A DNA stretch of 50,159 bases from an uncultured Mycoplasmatota bacterium (GCA_946497145.1 CAMMJA010000005.1:1-50159); one strand, 5' to 3'; shown: positions 8,157-17,242, numbered from the stretch's first letter. A program made the numbers and translations. Notes: a model not told the origin generated them from the sequence alone.

Positions 8157-9191
8157 ATGGAAGGAATACGATTTAAAGATTATCTTTTAGATTATTTGGA
8201 GTTTAATCATATTTCAAATAAAGATTTTGCCAATCGTATTGGTGTGTCTCAAAAACATCTTATTGATATTTTATCTGGTAAAAAGGATTTGTCAGATCAA
8301 GTCATACGAAACATTTCTTTTGTTACGAATATTTCGGTCGATTACATTTATAAAATAGAATCGAATTATAAGTTTGAGATGCAAATAAAAGAATATTTAG
8401 TAAAAGAAAACTTAACACAGATACAGTATTTAAATAAGTTTAATTATAATTATTTAAAAAAAGTAAATTATATTCCATTTGTTGATAAAGAAGATTCATT
8501 AGAAGCGATCAAAGATATTTTGAAATTTTTAAGAGTCACTAGTCCTGAGCAAGTATATGAAATTGATCAAGTGACATACTTTAAAAGTAAAAATGAAAAG
8601 CCGGAGTTATTATTTTTATGGTTAGAGAAATGTTATAGAGAGACATTAAAACAAAAAGTTGAAAAATATGCGAAAGAAAATATTGTAGATTTAGTTAATT
8701 ATATTGTAGAATGTGCAAAACAAGGAAAATTTAACGAAGAAGAATTGATTCGTGTTTTTAATCAGAAGGGCGTTTATTTAGTAATACAAGATGATATTCC
8801 TGGATCCAAAATTCGCGGGGCTTTTCGCGTACATCGCCATACACCGTCTATTTATTTAACACACAAACATAAACGAATTGCTGACGTTTATTTTGCGTTG
8901 TTACATGAACTTGCTCATTGTAAAACCGATTTTAACAAAGCAAAGGCCACAAATTTGATATCTTTTGATACATCAAAAGAGGAAATAGAAAATAAAGCAG
9001 ATTTACAGGCCTATGATTGGATGGTTCCAAATGATTACTATCAAAATGTTTGTACGAAACCAGATTATGACATTGCTAGTGAGAAAAATTATCCAAAATC
9101 ATTTATACTATATCGTTTGGCAGCAGATCATTATATTGATTATAGAAATAAAAAATATCAAACTTATAATTGCTTATTAGAGAAAATATAA
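8157..9191 (+). CDS. XRE helix-turn-helix / ImmA-IrrE metallopeptidase fusion protein (probable antitoxin-repressor)
   Basis: This 344-residue protein has an N-terminal XRE helix-turn-helix (about residues 14-65: NKDFANRIGVSQKHLIDILSG), a helical middle, and a C-terminal ImmA/IrrE (COG2856) zinc peptidase domain with HELAH at 250-254 and a downstream acidic helix EIENKADLQAYDWMVP. AGGGGTGAG precedes the ATG by a few bases. It follows the toxin-like gene by 25 bases and both lie behind one promoter with a palindromic operator. Family precedent: such fusions act as antitoxins of RelE/HigB-type toxins or as phage/ICE derepression proteases that cut their partner repressor. Here the toxin neighbour favours antitoxin and autorepressor. 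Codon use here looks more AT-rich than in the flanking housekeeping genes, in keeping with a mobile module. Confidence 0.88.
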   Translation: MEGIRFKDYLLDYLEFNHISNKDFANRIGVSQKHLIDILSGKKDLSDQVIRNISFVTNISVDYIYKIESNYKFEMQIKEYLVKENLTQIQYLNKFNYNYLKKVNYIPFVDKEDSLEAIKDILKFLRVTSPEQVYEIDQVTYFKSKNEKPELLFLWLEKCYRETLKQKVEKYAKENIVDLVNYIVECAKQGKFNEEELIRVFNQKGVYLVIQDDIPGSKIRGAFRVHRHTPSIYLTHKHKRIADVYFALLHELAHCKTDFNKAKATNLISFDTSKEEIENKADLQAYDWMVPNDYYQNVCTKPDYDIASEKNYPKSFILYRLAADHYIDYRNKKYQTYNCLLEKI

Positions 9192-9213
9192 TATGCTTTA
9201 TAGAAACCAAAAT

Positions 9214-9240
9214 AAAGGGTTGTCAGCCAACCTTTTTTTT
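9214..9240 (+). terminator. Terminator of the toxin-antitoxin operon
   Basis: AAAGGGTTG, loop TCAGC, CAACCTTT and a run of eight T lie 22 bases after the stop. Confidence 0.85.
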
Positions 9241-9267
9241 GATATGATAAATATAATTAAATATAAG
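9239..9267 (+). promoter_or_regulatory. Promoter of the T-box / alaS transcript
   Basis: TTGATA at 9239-9244, 17 bases, TATAAG at 9262-9267. The T-box leader begins about a dozen bases downstream. An alternative -10 (TATAAT, 9252-9257) has no -35 at the right distance. Confidence 0.55.
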
Positions 9268-9279
9268 AAACGTAGAAAA

Positions 9280-9450
9280 AGAAAAGTATAGATCGTTTGA
9301 CTATTAAGAGAGTCGAGGAGGGTGGAAACTTGACAAGAGGCGATCTAGAAAGCTACTTTGGAGTTTCTTCGGGTTGACCGTTATCAAAATTAAGACCTTA
9401 TTAGGATGGTACCGTGTTTTTTGCACTCCTAATTTAGAGGTCTTTTCTTA
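9280..9450 (+). promoter_or_regulatory. Alanine T-box leader (tRNA-sensing riboswitch)
   Basis: The conserved T-box AGGATGGTACCG lies at 9403-9414, inside an antiterminator made of TTAGGA/TCCTAA and GTG/CAC with the TGGTACC bulge that binds the tRNA acceptor end. Stem I pairs AAGT (9284-9287) with ACTT (9355-9358) and AGATCG (9290-9295) with CGATCT (9341-9346). The 3' side of the internal loop reads AGAAAGCT, which puts the specifier GCU (alanine) at 9352-9354, in agreement with alaS downstream. AAGACCT (9392-9398) can pair with AGGTCTT (9438-9444) ahead of a T-rich tract and is the candidate terminator stem; I did not fold the competing structures. Uncharged tRNA-Ala should raise expression of the kinase, alaS and perhaps holA. 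Confidence 0.9.
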
Positions 9451-9465
9451 ATATGAGGAGGAATT

Positions 9466-10005
9466 ATGAAACTATATTTGGTTTGTGGAAAAGCAAGACA
9501 TGGAAAGGATACGACGGCTGGTTTTATTCAAGATTACTATGCTAAAAATGGGAAAAAGGCCTGCATTATGCATATTGGAAACTATATCAAACACTTTGCA
9601 AAAGATTATTTTGGTTGGGATGGGAAAGAAGAGACCAAGCCAAGAGAATTATTGCAGCAACTAGGAACTAATATTATACGTGAACAGATGAACAAACCGT
9701 ATTTTTTTACGAATCGCCTGTTAGAAGACATGGAAGTGCTTGCAAGATTTTACGATGTTTGTGTGGTTGCTGACGTGAGGTTGCCGCTTGAAATAGAAGA
9801 GGTAAAGAAGCATTATCCAGATGTCACTATCATTCATGTAGAGCGCCCTAATTTTGAAAACGAACTTACTGAAAAACAGCGCAATCACGTTACAGAAACA
9901 GGACTAGATCATTACGATGATTATGACTATCGATTAGAAAATACTACTTTGGAATATTTACAACAACAAGTAGAAGAATTGGTTAGAAAAGAGGAAGTAA
10001 AATGA
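9466..10005 (+). CDS. P-loop kinase, deoxynucleoside monophosphate kinase-like
   Basis: This 179-residue protein starts with a P-loop, LVCGKARHGKDTTAGFI (about residues 4-20). Later features are KPRELLQQLGTNIIRE and VVADVRLPLEIEEVKKHYP, the arrangement seen in phage T4-type dNMP kinases and related nucleotide kinases. It probably phosphorylates a (deoxy)nucleoside monophosphate, but the substrate is unproven. GAGGAGG lies five bases before the ATG. Its TGA overlaps the alaS ATG in ATGA (10002-10005), so the two are translationally coupled and both lie behind the alanine T-box. No direct link between a nucleotide kinase and tRNA charging is known to me. Confidence 0.75.
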   Translation: MKLYLVCGKARHGKDTTAGFIQDYYAKNGKKACIMHIGNYIKHFAKDYFGWDGKEETKPRELLQQLGTNIIREQMNKPYFFTNRLLEDMEVLARFYDVCVVADVRLPLEIEEVKKHYPDVTIIHVERPNFENELTEKQRNHVTETGLDHYDDYDYRLENTTLEYLQQQVEELVRKEEVK

Positions 10006-12686
10006 GAAAAATGACAAGCAACGAAATTCGTAATATGTGGATTACGTATTTTACAAGTAAAGACCATAGTTATATCGAAAGTGCACCTCTTGTTCCGATC
10101 AACGATAATAGTTTGCTTTGGATCAATGCTGGTGTTACGCCGTTAAAAAAGTATTTTGATGGAAGTATTGTTCCAGAAAATACGAAATTAGTCAGCATTC
10201 AAAAGTGTATTCGTACGAACGACATTGAGAATGTAGGAGTGACGAAGCGACATTTAACTTTTTTTGAAATGATGGGGAATTTTTCAATTGGTGATTATTT
10301 CAAAGAAGAGGCCATTTCGTATGCCTATGAATTGTTGACGAGTGAAAAATGGTTTGCGATTCCTAAAGAAAAACTTTATGTAACGGTTTATCAACATGAT
10401 GAGGAAGCATATCAAAAATGGATTTCTTTGGGGTTTAAAGAGGATCATTTAATTAAGTTAGAAGGTAACTTTTGGGAAATAGGTGAGGGCCCATGTGGAC
10501 CTGATAGTGAAATTTTCTATGATCGTGGAGAACGATTTGATCCGGATCACAATGCATTAGAAAAATTACGTAATGACGAAGACCAAGAACGTTATATTGA
10601 GATTTGGAACAATGTTTTTAGTCAATTTAATGCACAAAATATTGTTCCAAGAGAAAAATACAAAGAACTTCCTCACAAAAATATCGATACAGGAGCAGGT
10701 CTTGAGAGATGGTGTTGTATTTTTCAAGATGTGGATAGTAACTTTGATACTGACTTGTTCCAGCCAATTATTCATCGTATCGAAGATTTGAGTGATATGC
10801 TTTATAATGGTGAAATGGCTTTCAAAGTAATAGCAGATCATATTCGGGCGATTACTTTTGCACTAGGTGATGGGGCTCATTTTGAAAACGTGGGACGTGG
10901 TTATGTTCTTCGTAGATTGTTAAGACGCAGTGTTCGTTTTGGTAAAAAATTGGGTTTAAATGAACCGTTCATGTATAAATTGGTTGATGCTGTTGTAGAT
11001 ACAATGCAGGAAGCATATCCTGATTTAGTTTCTAAGCAAGGTCAAATACAAGCGTTGGTGTTTGAAGAAGAAAAATTGTTCCTTACCACTTTGGCTGCTG
11101 GAGAAAGACGACTTATGGAACTTATGGAACAAGCAAAAGATCATCGTATTGGTGGATATGATGCATTTAAACTCTACGATACTTATGGTTTTCCATTTGA
11201 ATTAACTTTAGAATATTTAGAAGAAAAGGGATATACGGTATCGAAGGAAGAATTTGATCAGTATATGGAAAAACAAAGAACGTTGGCTAAGAGCAAACAA
11301 AAGAAAGATAGCGCAATGGCAACGCAAAAAGAAGTGCTTTTAAACTTTAAAAAAGATTCTGAATTCGTCTATGGGGTGTACGAGTTAAAAAGTAGTGTGA
11401 TTGGGATCATTGATCAAGATCAATTGGTAAAAGAATTGGATCATGATGGTTACTTGGTTTTAAAAAGAACATGTTTTTATGCAGAATCTGGTGGTCAAGT
11501 AAGCGATACAGGTATGATCATTGGAAAACATTTTAAAGCGCGTGTCTTCGACGTTATGAAAGGTCCAAATGGACAACATATTCATAAAATTAAATTATTG
11601 GATGGCAAAATTTCTATTAAAGATGATTGTGACTTGGTTTTAGATAGTGAACGTAGAAAAAATATTGAACATAATCATAGTAGTGTTCATATGCTTCAGT
11701 ATGCGTTACGGGAACAAATATCAGATACCATTAAACAAGCCGGCTCTTTTGTCGACGAGAATCGCTTGCGGTTTGATTTTACTTATTCTGGCAAGATTTT
11801 AGATGAAGATTTGGTAAAAGTAGAAGATAGAATGAACGAAATGATTGGTGCATCACTTACGACAATTACAGAAGAGATGAGTTTGAAGGAAGCCAAAGAA
11901 TTGGGGGCAATGGCATTATTTGGTGAGAAATACAAGGATAAAGTTAGAGTTGTTCGAATTGGAGATTCTTTAGAACTTTGTGGTGGAACGCACACGAAAA
12001 ATACGAAAGACATCAAGAAAGTGGCTATTCTATCATGTGAATCAAAAGGAAGCAATGTTTATCGTATCGATGCTGTAACAGGCGATCGGGTAGAAGTTGC
12101 TTTATTTGAGGCCATTAAGCCGTATAATGATGAGATGATCAAATTGTTGATGAAAGCCAAGACCATTATTAACAAAGCAAAACAAGAAGGTATTGTCTTA
12201 ACTTTCGATGTTGAAATTGATAATAGTAAACCAACATCTTACAAAGATATTATGTTTAATCGTAACGAATTAGAATATGTTCAAACAGAAGTGAAAAACT
12301 TAGAACGTCAATATTTAAAAGAAAAACAGAAAATGGCTCTTAACGATTTAAGTGCTTTCGAAGAAAATATTCAAGAAATCAATCAGAAGAAGGTAATTAT
12401 TATGAAAGTTACCAACTATGATTTGGATATTTTAAAAGATATTGCAGACGCTTTGTTGAATCATTTGAAAGAAGGACTTGTTTTCTTTGCAAACGTAAAA
12501 GATGATCATTCTTTGAATTTCATTTGCCGAAGTAATATCAACACCAATGCTGGTTTCCTTGTCAAGACAGTTTCTGTTATGGCTTTAGGAAATGGTGGAG
12601 GAAGTGCTACGTTCGCGCAAGGTGGCGGAAAAAGTGATGAGAAGTTAGAAGAAATTTTAGATATAGTTCGAAAAGAAGTGCAATAA
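10002..12686 (+). CDS. alaS: Alanine--tRNA ligase
   Basis: This 894-residue protein has the normal length for AlaRS. The N-terminal class II aminoacylation domain has motifs such as KCIRTNDIENVG, FEMMGNFSIGDYF and GAGLERW; the editing domain has HNHSSVHML and CGGTHT (zinc/editing site); the C-terminal C-Ala domain ends with the glycine-rich GNGGGSATFAQGGG. It charges tRNA-Ala and clears Ser/Gly mischarging. The ATG at 10002 overlaps the upstream stop, and AGAGGAAG lies at the right distance; a second ATG nine bases later is less well placed. Regulated by the alanine T-box. Confidence 0.98.
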   Translation: MRKMTSNEIRNMWITYFTSKDHSYIESAPLVPINDNSLLWINAGVTPLKKYFDGSIVPENTKLVSIQKCIRTNDIENVGVTKRHLTFFEMMGNFSIGDYFKEEAISYAYELLTSEKWFAIPKEKLYVTVYQHDEEAYQKWISLGFKEDHLIKLEGNFWEIGEGPCGPDSEIFYDRGERFDPDHNALEKLRNDEDQERYIEIWNNVFSQFNAQNIVPREKYKELPHKNIDTGAGLERWCCIFQDVDSNFDTDLFQPIIHRIEDLSDMLYNGEMAFKVIADHIRAITFALGDGAHFENVGRGYVLRRLLRRSVRFGKKLGLNEPFMYKLVDAVVDTMQEAYPDLVSKQGQIQALVFEEEKLFLTTLAAGERRLMELMEQAKDHRIGGYDAFKLYDTYGFPFELTLEYLEEKGYTVSKEEFDQYMEKQRTLAKSKQKKDSAMATQKEVLLNFKKDSEFVYGVYELKSSVIGIIDQDQLVKELDHDGYLVLKRTCFYAESGGQVSDTGMIIGKHFKARVFDVMKGPNGQHIHKIKLLDGKISIKDDCDLVLDSERRKNIEHNHSSVHMLQYALREQISDTIKQAGSFVDENRLRFDFTYSGKILDEDLVKVEDRMNEMIGASLTTITEEMSLKEAKELGAMALFGEKYKDKVRVVRIGDSLELCGGTHTKNTKDIKKVAILSCESKGSNVYRIDAVTGDRVEVALFEAIKPYNDEMIKLLMKAKTIINKAKQEGIVLTFDVEIDNSKPTSYKDIMFNRNELEYVQTEVKNLERQYLKEKQKMALNDLSAFEENIQEINQKKVIIMKVTNYDLDILKDIADALLNHLKEGLVFFANVKDDHSLNFICRSNINTNAGFLVKTVSVMALGNGGGSATFAQGGGKSDEKLEEILDIVRKEVQ

Positions 12687-12698
12687 GGTTGTGAATAT

Positions 12699-13634
12699 AT
12701 GATTTATGTAATAGAATCTAGTGAGTTTTTCCTTGTGCAGCAAAAGATTGAAGAAATCAAAAAAAAATATCAAATAGAAGAAGATATTCATCAATACGAT
12801 CTAGAAGAACATACATTAGATCAAGTATTAGAGGATTTAGATACCTATTCATTTTTTGGTACTAAGAAATGTATTGTCGTATTAAATCCATCATTTTTGA
12901 CTACTGATGCTACTAAGGTAGTAGAAAAAAATTTACTTCATTTAGAAAAGTATATTCAAAATCCCAATTCAGATTATGTTCTAATTTTTGTGGTATCGAA
13001 GTTAGATGAGCGCAAAAAATTAGTTAAAATGCTTCTCAAGCAGGCCAAAGTATTAAAGTTAACAAACGATTCTGCTACTTTGGCTAAACAATGGTTAGGC
13101 GGTTATCAATTGGAGTTTGGTGCTTTAGCATTACTTTTAGAGTACTGTAAGGAAGATAACAATAAATTATATCAAGAATGTGAAAAATTAAAGCAATTCT
13201 GTTTTCAAAAGAAAAAAATAGAAAAGCAAGATATTGTAGATCTTGTTGATCCCATTCATGGAGAAGATGATCAAGAATTATTTGCTTTTATCAATTCGTT
13301 GGTTCAAAAAAAGAAAAAGGAAAGTTTGGAGATTTATCAAAATTTACAAATTCAGGGAATCGATGCGATAGCACTTTTGGGTATGCTTGCTAATCAATAT
13401 CGTTTTATCTACCAAGTAAAAGTATTTTCTTCCTGGAATATGTCCAAAGAAGAAATTAGAAAAGAGTTAAATTGTCATCCTTATAGAATAGATAAGGCAA
13501 AAGAAAGTGGATATTATTATAGTCAAGATGATTTATTACAAACGATAGAGAAGCTTGCTTTTCTAGATTATCAAATCAAAAGTGGAGTATTAAATGCAGA
13601 TGATGCTTTAAAGAATTTTATTTTACAAATATAA
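12699..13634 (+). CDS. holA: DNA polymerase III delta subunit (clamp loader)
   Basis: This 311-residue protein follows HolA/YqeN: an N-terminal segment with FFLVQQKIEEIKKKY, then the DLDTYSFFGTKKCIVVLNPSFL strand typical of the delta ATPase-like domain, and a C-terminal helical collar (DQELFAFINSLV, LGMLANQYRFIYQVK, HPYRIDKAKESGYYYSQDDLL). It opens the beta clamp within the clamp loader. No Walker A is visible, as expected for delta. AAGGTTGTG precedes the ATG, 12 bases after alaS, so it is probably the last gene of the T-box transcript. Sequence divergence is high, as usual for this family. Confidence 0.92.
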   Translation: MIYVIESSEFFLVQQKIEEIKKKYQIEEDIHQYDLEEHTLDQVLEDLDTYSFFGTKKCIVVLNPSFLTTDATKVVEKNLLHLEKYIQNPNSDYVLIFVVSKLDERKKLVKMLLKQAKVLKLTNDSATLAKQWLGGYQLEFGALALLLEYCKEDNNKLYQECEKLKQFCFQKKKIEKQDIVDLVDPIHGEDDQELFAFINSLVQKKKKESLEIYQNLQIQGIDAIALLGMLANQYRFIYQVKVFSSWNMSKEEIRKELNCHPYRIDKAKESGYYYSQDDLLQTIEKLAFLDYQIKSGVLNADDALKNFILQI

Positions 13635-13658
13635 AAAGAGTTCTTAGGACTCTTTTTT
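13634..13658. terminator. Bidirectional terminator between holA and rarA
   Basis: AAAAAGAGTTC, loop TTA, GGACTCTTTTT with flanking A and T runs. The rarA stop lies in the hairpin. Confidence 0.88.
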
Positions 13659-14861
13659 TAGTTTTTCTAGTTTGTTATAAATTTCTTTTAATGTTGCTTC
13701 ATACCCAATCGATTTTGGGTGATAGTACTTTTTGTGCTTAATGTTATCTGGTAAGTATTGTTGTGGAACATATGCATTTGGATAATCGTGAGGATATTTA
13801 TATGTTTTGGAAGTAGTTTTAATGTGATCAGGTACATTGCCGCAGTTTCCTGTTTCAATATCTTCTAATGCTTTATCTAGTGCTAGATGTGCGGTATTGG
13901 ATTTAGGGGAAAGAGCAAGTTCACATACGACCGTTCCAAGAGGAATTCTGGCTTCTGGTAAGCCAACTAGTTCGCTTGCTTCAATTGCTGCCATTACTTT
14001 TAGTCCCATTGAGGGATTAGCTAAGCCAATATCTTCGTAAGCAATGACGCTCATTCGACGATAAATGCTATCTAAATCTCCTGCTTCGATCAATCTTGCC
14101 AGGTAGTGCATAGCAGCATCGACGTCACTTCCACGAATCGACTTTTGAAATGCTGATAGAACATCATAGTATCCATCTTCGTTTTTATCATGAAAAAATA
14201 CGGGCTTGGTATTGATACTTTTAATGAGGGAAATGGTAATTTTTTTATCATTAGTTCCATAAAAAGCAAGTTCTAATAAATTATAAGCATAACGTAGATC
14301 GTTTCCTGCAAGATTTGCAATGTACTTTAACGTTTCCTCATCAATTTTTATTCCTTCTAAATCGGGATGTTTGATTGCTCGATGTAATCCTTCTAAAATA
14401 TCTTCAGTAGTAAGTTCATGTAGTTCAAATAAATGACAACGACTACGAATGGCTGGGTTAATACGATGATAAGGGTTGCTTGTTGTCATACCAATTAATG
14501 TGATCAAGCCACTTTCTAGTTGTGGGAGTAACAAATCTTGTTTATCTTTGTTTAAACGATGAATTTCATCCATAATTAACACGATTCCACCATACATTTT
14601 GGCTTCTTCTATCACAATATCAAAATCTTTTTTATTGTTAATTACAGCATTTAAAAAACGGTAGCGAACATCTAAATCTTTGACGATTGCGTTGGCAATC
14701 GAAGTTTTTCCAATGCCTGGCTTGCCATATAAAATCATCGAAAATAACTTTTTGTTTTTTATCAAATTAGCCAAAATTTTTCTTTCACCTAACAAATGTT
14801 TTTGTCCAATTACTTCGCGAATAGAATTGGGTGCTAATTTTAATGCCAATGGTTTATCCAT
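13644..14861 (-). CDS. rarA: Replication-associated recombination protein RarA (MgsA)
   Basis: This 405-residue AAA+ ATPase has Walker A GKPGIGKT at 46-53 and Walker B LIMDEIHR around 95-102, a sensor region MTTSNPYHRINPAIRSRC, and the long C-terminal helical tetramerisation part with RGSDVDAAMHYLARLIEAGD and YAHDYPNAYV-like sequence (YPHDYPNAYVPQQYLP). RarA acts at stalled replication forks. It is convergent with holA and shares its terminator, and is divergent from xerD. The N-terminus lacks much preceding sequence but begins directly with the family LAxxxRPxxxxEVIGQxHL pattern (here LALKLAPNSIREVIGQKHLLG). Confidence 0.94.
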   Translation of the reverse strand: MDKPLALKLAPNSIREVIGQKHLLGERKILANLIKNKKLFSMILYGKPGIGKTSIANAIVKDLDVRYRFLNAVINNKKDFDIVIEEAKMYGGIVLIMDEIHRLNKDKQDLLLPQLESGLITLIGMTTSNPYHRINPAIRSRCHLFELHELTTEDILEGLHRAIKHPDLEGIKIDEETLKYIANLAGNDLRYAYNLLELAFYGTNDKKITISLIKSINTKPVFFHDKNEDGYYDVLSAFQKSIRGSDVDAAMHYLARLIEAGDLDSIYRRMSVIAYEDIGLANPSMGLKVMAAIEASELVGLPEARIPLGTVVCELALSPKSNTAHLALDKALEDIETGNCGNVPDHIKTTSKTYKYPHDYPNAYVPQQYLPDNIKHKKYYHPKSIGYEATLKEIYNKLEKLKKES

Positions 14862-14926
14862 AATGTATCACCTAATTTTATTTTATCAAAAAAAGATTAA
14901 ATAATCGAGAGTTATTGGGTGTTTGC

Positions 14927-14955
14927 TTGAAATTATAACAATTTTTTTATATAAT
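14927..14955 (+). promoter_or_regulatory. Sigma-A promoter of xerD-deoB
   Basis: TTGAAA at 14927-14932, 17 bases, TATAAT at 14950-14955. Its expected transcription start near 14962 lies after the first in-frame ATG (14960), which argues for translation from the ATG at 14972. Confidence 0.8.
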
Positions 14956-14971
14956 AAAGATGGTGAAGAAA

Positions 14972-15874
14972 ATGAAGATAAAAGATGCCATTGATGATTA
15001 TATGAATTATTGTATATTTGAGCAACGTTTATCTTCTAATACGCAAAAATCATATTCCTATGAGTTGAATAATTATGCGATGTTCTTGAAAGAAATTGGG
15101 ATTAGTAGAATAGAAAACGTTACGTCGAGCGATATACAGAGTTATATAAAAAAACAAACAGATCACAATCAAAAAGCGTCTTCTATCGCACACAAATTGA
15201 CGGCTATTAAAAATCTTCATAAGTATTTATATCGACAAAAGATAGTCAAATCGAATGTTGCTGAATTTATTGATCGACCTAAATTACAAAAGAAATTACC
15301 TCATACATTGAGTACAATAGAAGTAGATCGTCTTTTAGATATTGTGCTCGAAACGCCATTTGACTATCGAAATAAAGCCATGTTAGAATTGATGTATGGG
15401 GCTGGACTGCGTGTATCAGAACTTATTCATTTATCGATTCGCGATATTGATATGGAAAACTGTGTCATTACCGTTTTAGGAAAAGGAAGTAAAGAACGGC
15501 TCGTTCCATTGGGCGAATATGCGATGGATACTTTACGATCTTACTTAGATAAGCGTAATTTACTTTGTAAAGGTGTTCATACAGATGCTTTGTTTTTAAA
15601 CAATCATGGGAAAGCGATTACTAGACAAGGTTTCTTTAAAATTTTGAAAAAATTATTGCGAGAAAAAGAATTAGATACTCATCTGTCACCACATACACTG
15701 CGTCATAGTTTTGCTACCCACCTTTTGGATAGTGGTGCTGATTTAAGAAGTATTCAAGAAATGCTAGGACATGCCGATATTTCTACTACTAAAATTTACA
15801 CGCATATTAGTGATAAAAAGATGAAGGAAGATTATCAGAAATATCATCCTAGAAGTAAGAAAGAAGGAGAGTAA
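14972..15874 (+). CDS. xerD: Site-specific tyrosine recombinase XerD-like
   Basis: This 300-residue protein has an N-terminal SAM-like core-binding domain (about 1-90) and a catalytic domain with the complete tyrosine recombinase set: R147 (GLRVSEL), K171 (GKGSKER), H241 and R244 (HTLRH), H267 (LGHADI) and Y276 (KIYTH). It resolves chromosome dimers at dif, normally with XerC. GGTGA is well spaced for the ATG at 14972; an ATG at 14960 is in frame but lies at or before the probable transcription start. The order xerD then deoB, one base apart, matches ripX-drm of Bacillus subtilis and argues against a phage integrase. Confidence 0.93.
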   Translation: MKIKDAIDDYMNYCIFEQRLSSNTQKSYSYELNNYAMFLKEIGISRIENVTSSDIQSYIKKQTDHNQKASSIAHKLTAIKNLHKYLYRQKIVKSNVAEFIDRPKLQKKLPHTLSTIEVDRLLDIVLETPFDYRNKAMLELMYGAGLRVSELIHLSIRDIDMENCVITVLGKGSKERLVPLGEYAMDTLRSYLDKRNLLCKGVHTDALFLNNHGKAITRQGFFKILKKLLREKELDTHLSPHTLRHSFATHLLDSGADLRSIQEMLGHADISTTKIYTHISDKKMKEDYQKYHPRSKKEGE

Positions 15875-15875
15875 C

Positions 15876-17045
15876 ATGAAATTTAAACGTATATTTTTAA
15901 TGGTATTAGATTCCTTAGGAGTAGGGGAAACGTTGGATGCTGATCGTTATGGAGATAAAGGTGCAAATACTCTTGGACACATTAAAGAACAACGTGATTT
16001 GTTCGTTCCTAATCTTAAAAAGATGGGCTTTTTAAATACTATCAATATGGATGAAAATAACGAAGTAGAAGCATATTATACGATTGCAAGACCTACTAAT
16101 GTAGGGAAAGATACTTTGGCGGGTCACTATGAAATGATGGGAATTGAATGTAAGATTCCTTTTAAAACATTTAATGAAAAAGGATTTCCAAGAGAATTGA
16201 TCGATGCGATTGAACAAGTTACATCAAGAAGGGTGATCGGAAACAAATATAGTGAGACAGATGAAATTATTCAAGAATTGGGAGAAAGACAATTAAACTA
16301 TGGTTCGTTGATTGTTTATACTTCTTCAGATTCTGATTTGCAAGTAGCAGCACACGAAGATGTGATTCCTGTCGCCCAACTTTATCAATATTGTGAGAGA
16401 ATTAGACAAATTACTAAACGAGAAGAATGGCAAGTTGGAAGAATTATCGCACGACCGTTTACTGGAAAACCTAGGAAATTTAAAAAAATTGCCAGTGAAC
16501 GTAAAGATTATGCGATCAAACCACCACATAGATCTGTTTTAGATTCCTTAAAAGAAAATGGTATGAGCGTGATTGCTATTGGTAAAATCAACGATATTTT
16601 TGATGGAGAAGGGATCACGAAAATCATCAAAGCATCTAGTAATATTGATACGATTAACAAACTAACAGATATTATGGATAAGAATTTTACAGGACTTTGT
16701 TTTGCAAACTTAAGTGAATTTGATAGTAATTATGGTCATAAAAGAGATGTAAATGGCTATGCAAAAGCAATAGAAGAATTGGATGTCGAAATACCTATTA
16801 TGTTAAATAAACTTGGTACAGATGATTTATTGATTATTACTGCAGATCATGGAAATGATCCAACTTTTCCTGGAAATGATCATACGCGCGAAAATGTTCC
16901 GGTAATATTGTTTAGTCGTAATTTTAAGGAACCAAAGCGGCTTGATATTTTAAATTCACTTGCAGATATTGGTGCGACGATTGCGGATAATTTCAATGTC
17001 TCACAACCATTAATCGGAAGTAGTATTTTAGAAAAATTAAAATGA
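15876..17045 (+). CDS. deoB: Phosphopentomutase
   Basis: This 389-residue alkaline-phosphatase-superfamily protein begins KRIFLMVLDSLGVGE (metal-binding Asp) and has GKDTLAGHYEMMG with the catalytic Thr region, IAVGKINDIFDGEGI-like sequence, and the C-terminal metal site TADHGNDPTFPGNDHTRE. It interconverts ribose/deoxyribose 1- and 5-phosphates in nucleoside salvage. AAGGAGAG lies upstream, and the ATG is one base after the xerD stop. The purine nucleoside phosphorylase that often follows deoB is absent here, since the operon ends at a terminator. Confidence 0.97.
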   Translation: MKFKRIFLMVLDSLGVGETLDADRYGDKGANTLGHIKEQRDLFVPNLKKMGFLNTINMDENNEVEAYYTIARPTNVGKDTLAGHYEMMGIECKIPFKTFNEKGFPRELIDAIEQVTSRRVIGNKYSETDEIIQELGERQLNYGSLIVYTSSDSDLQVAAHEDVIPVAQLYQYCERIRQITKREEWQVGRIIARPFTGKPRKFKKIASERKDYAIKPPHRSVLDSLKENGMSVIAIGKINDIFDGEGITKIIKASSNIDTINKLTDIMDKNFTGLCFANLSEFDSNYGHKRDVNGYAKAIEELDVEIPIMLNKLGTDDLLIITADHGNDPTFPGNDHTRENVPVILFSRNFKEPKRLDILNSLADIGATIADNFNVSQPLIGSSILEKLK

Positions 17046-17049
17046 AAAT

Positions 17050-17073
17050 GAAGCCATTATTCGGCTTCTTTTT
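17050..17073. terminator. Bidirectional terminator after deoB
   Basis: GAAGCC, loop ATTATTC, GGCTTC, then a run of T. The stop of the convergent DUF1540 gene (17057) falls in the loop. Confidence 0.85.
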
Positions 17074-17242
17074 CATGATCACATTCAAAACTATCGCACA
17101 TTGTTGCATCTTTATGTGTTGCATCATCGCAATGACAATTGCTTACTTTAATTTCATCTAATGTACAGTTTTCATTTTCGCAATCGTTGTATTTGCATGA
17201 ATTTACATCACATTTAATATTAGAATTTTGTTTCTTTTTCAT
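17057..17242 (-). CDS. DUF1540 domain cysteine-rich small protein
   Basis: This 61-residue protein has eight cysteines (IKCDVNSCKYNDCENENC near residues 9-26, then SNCHCDD, MCDSFECDHEK). The C-D-V-N-S-C-x-Y-N pattern is that of DUF1540, usually found in clostridia and bacilli and often with a second partial repeat; it probably binds a metal. The function is unknown. GGAGG lies seven bases before the ATG at 17242; another ATG directly upstream (17245) is closer than ideal. It ends with an acidic EKEAE tail. Confidence 0.85.
   Translation of the reverse strand: MKKKQNSNIKCDVNSCKYNDCENENCTLDEIKVSNCHCDDATHKDATMCDSFECDHEKEAE

Noticed and set aside
14972-15874. The tyrosine recombinase as a prophage or island integrase
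   Set aside because: It is directly joined to deoB as in Bacillus, has no nearby tRNA or att repeats, and has normal XerD length and motifs.
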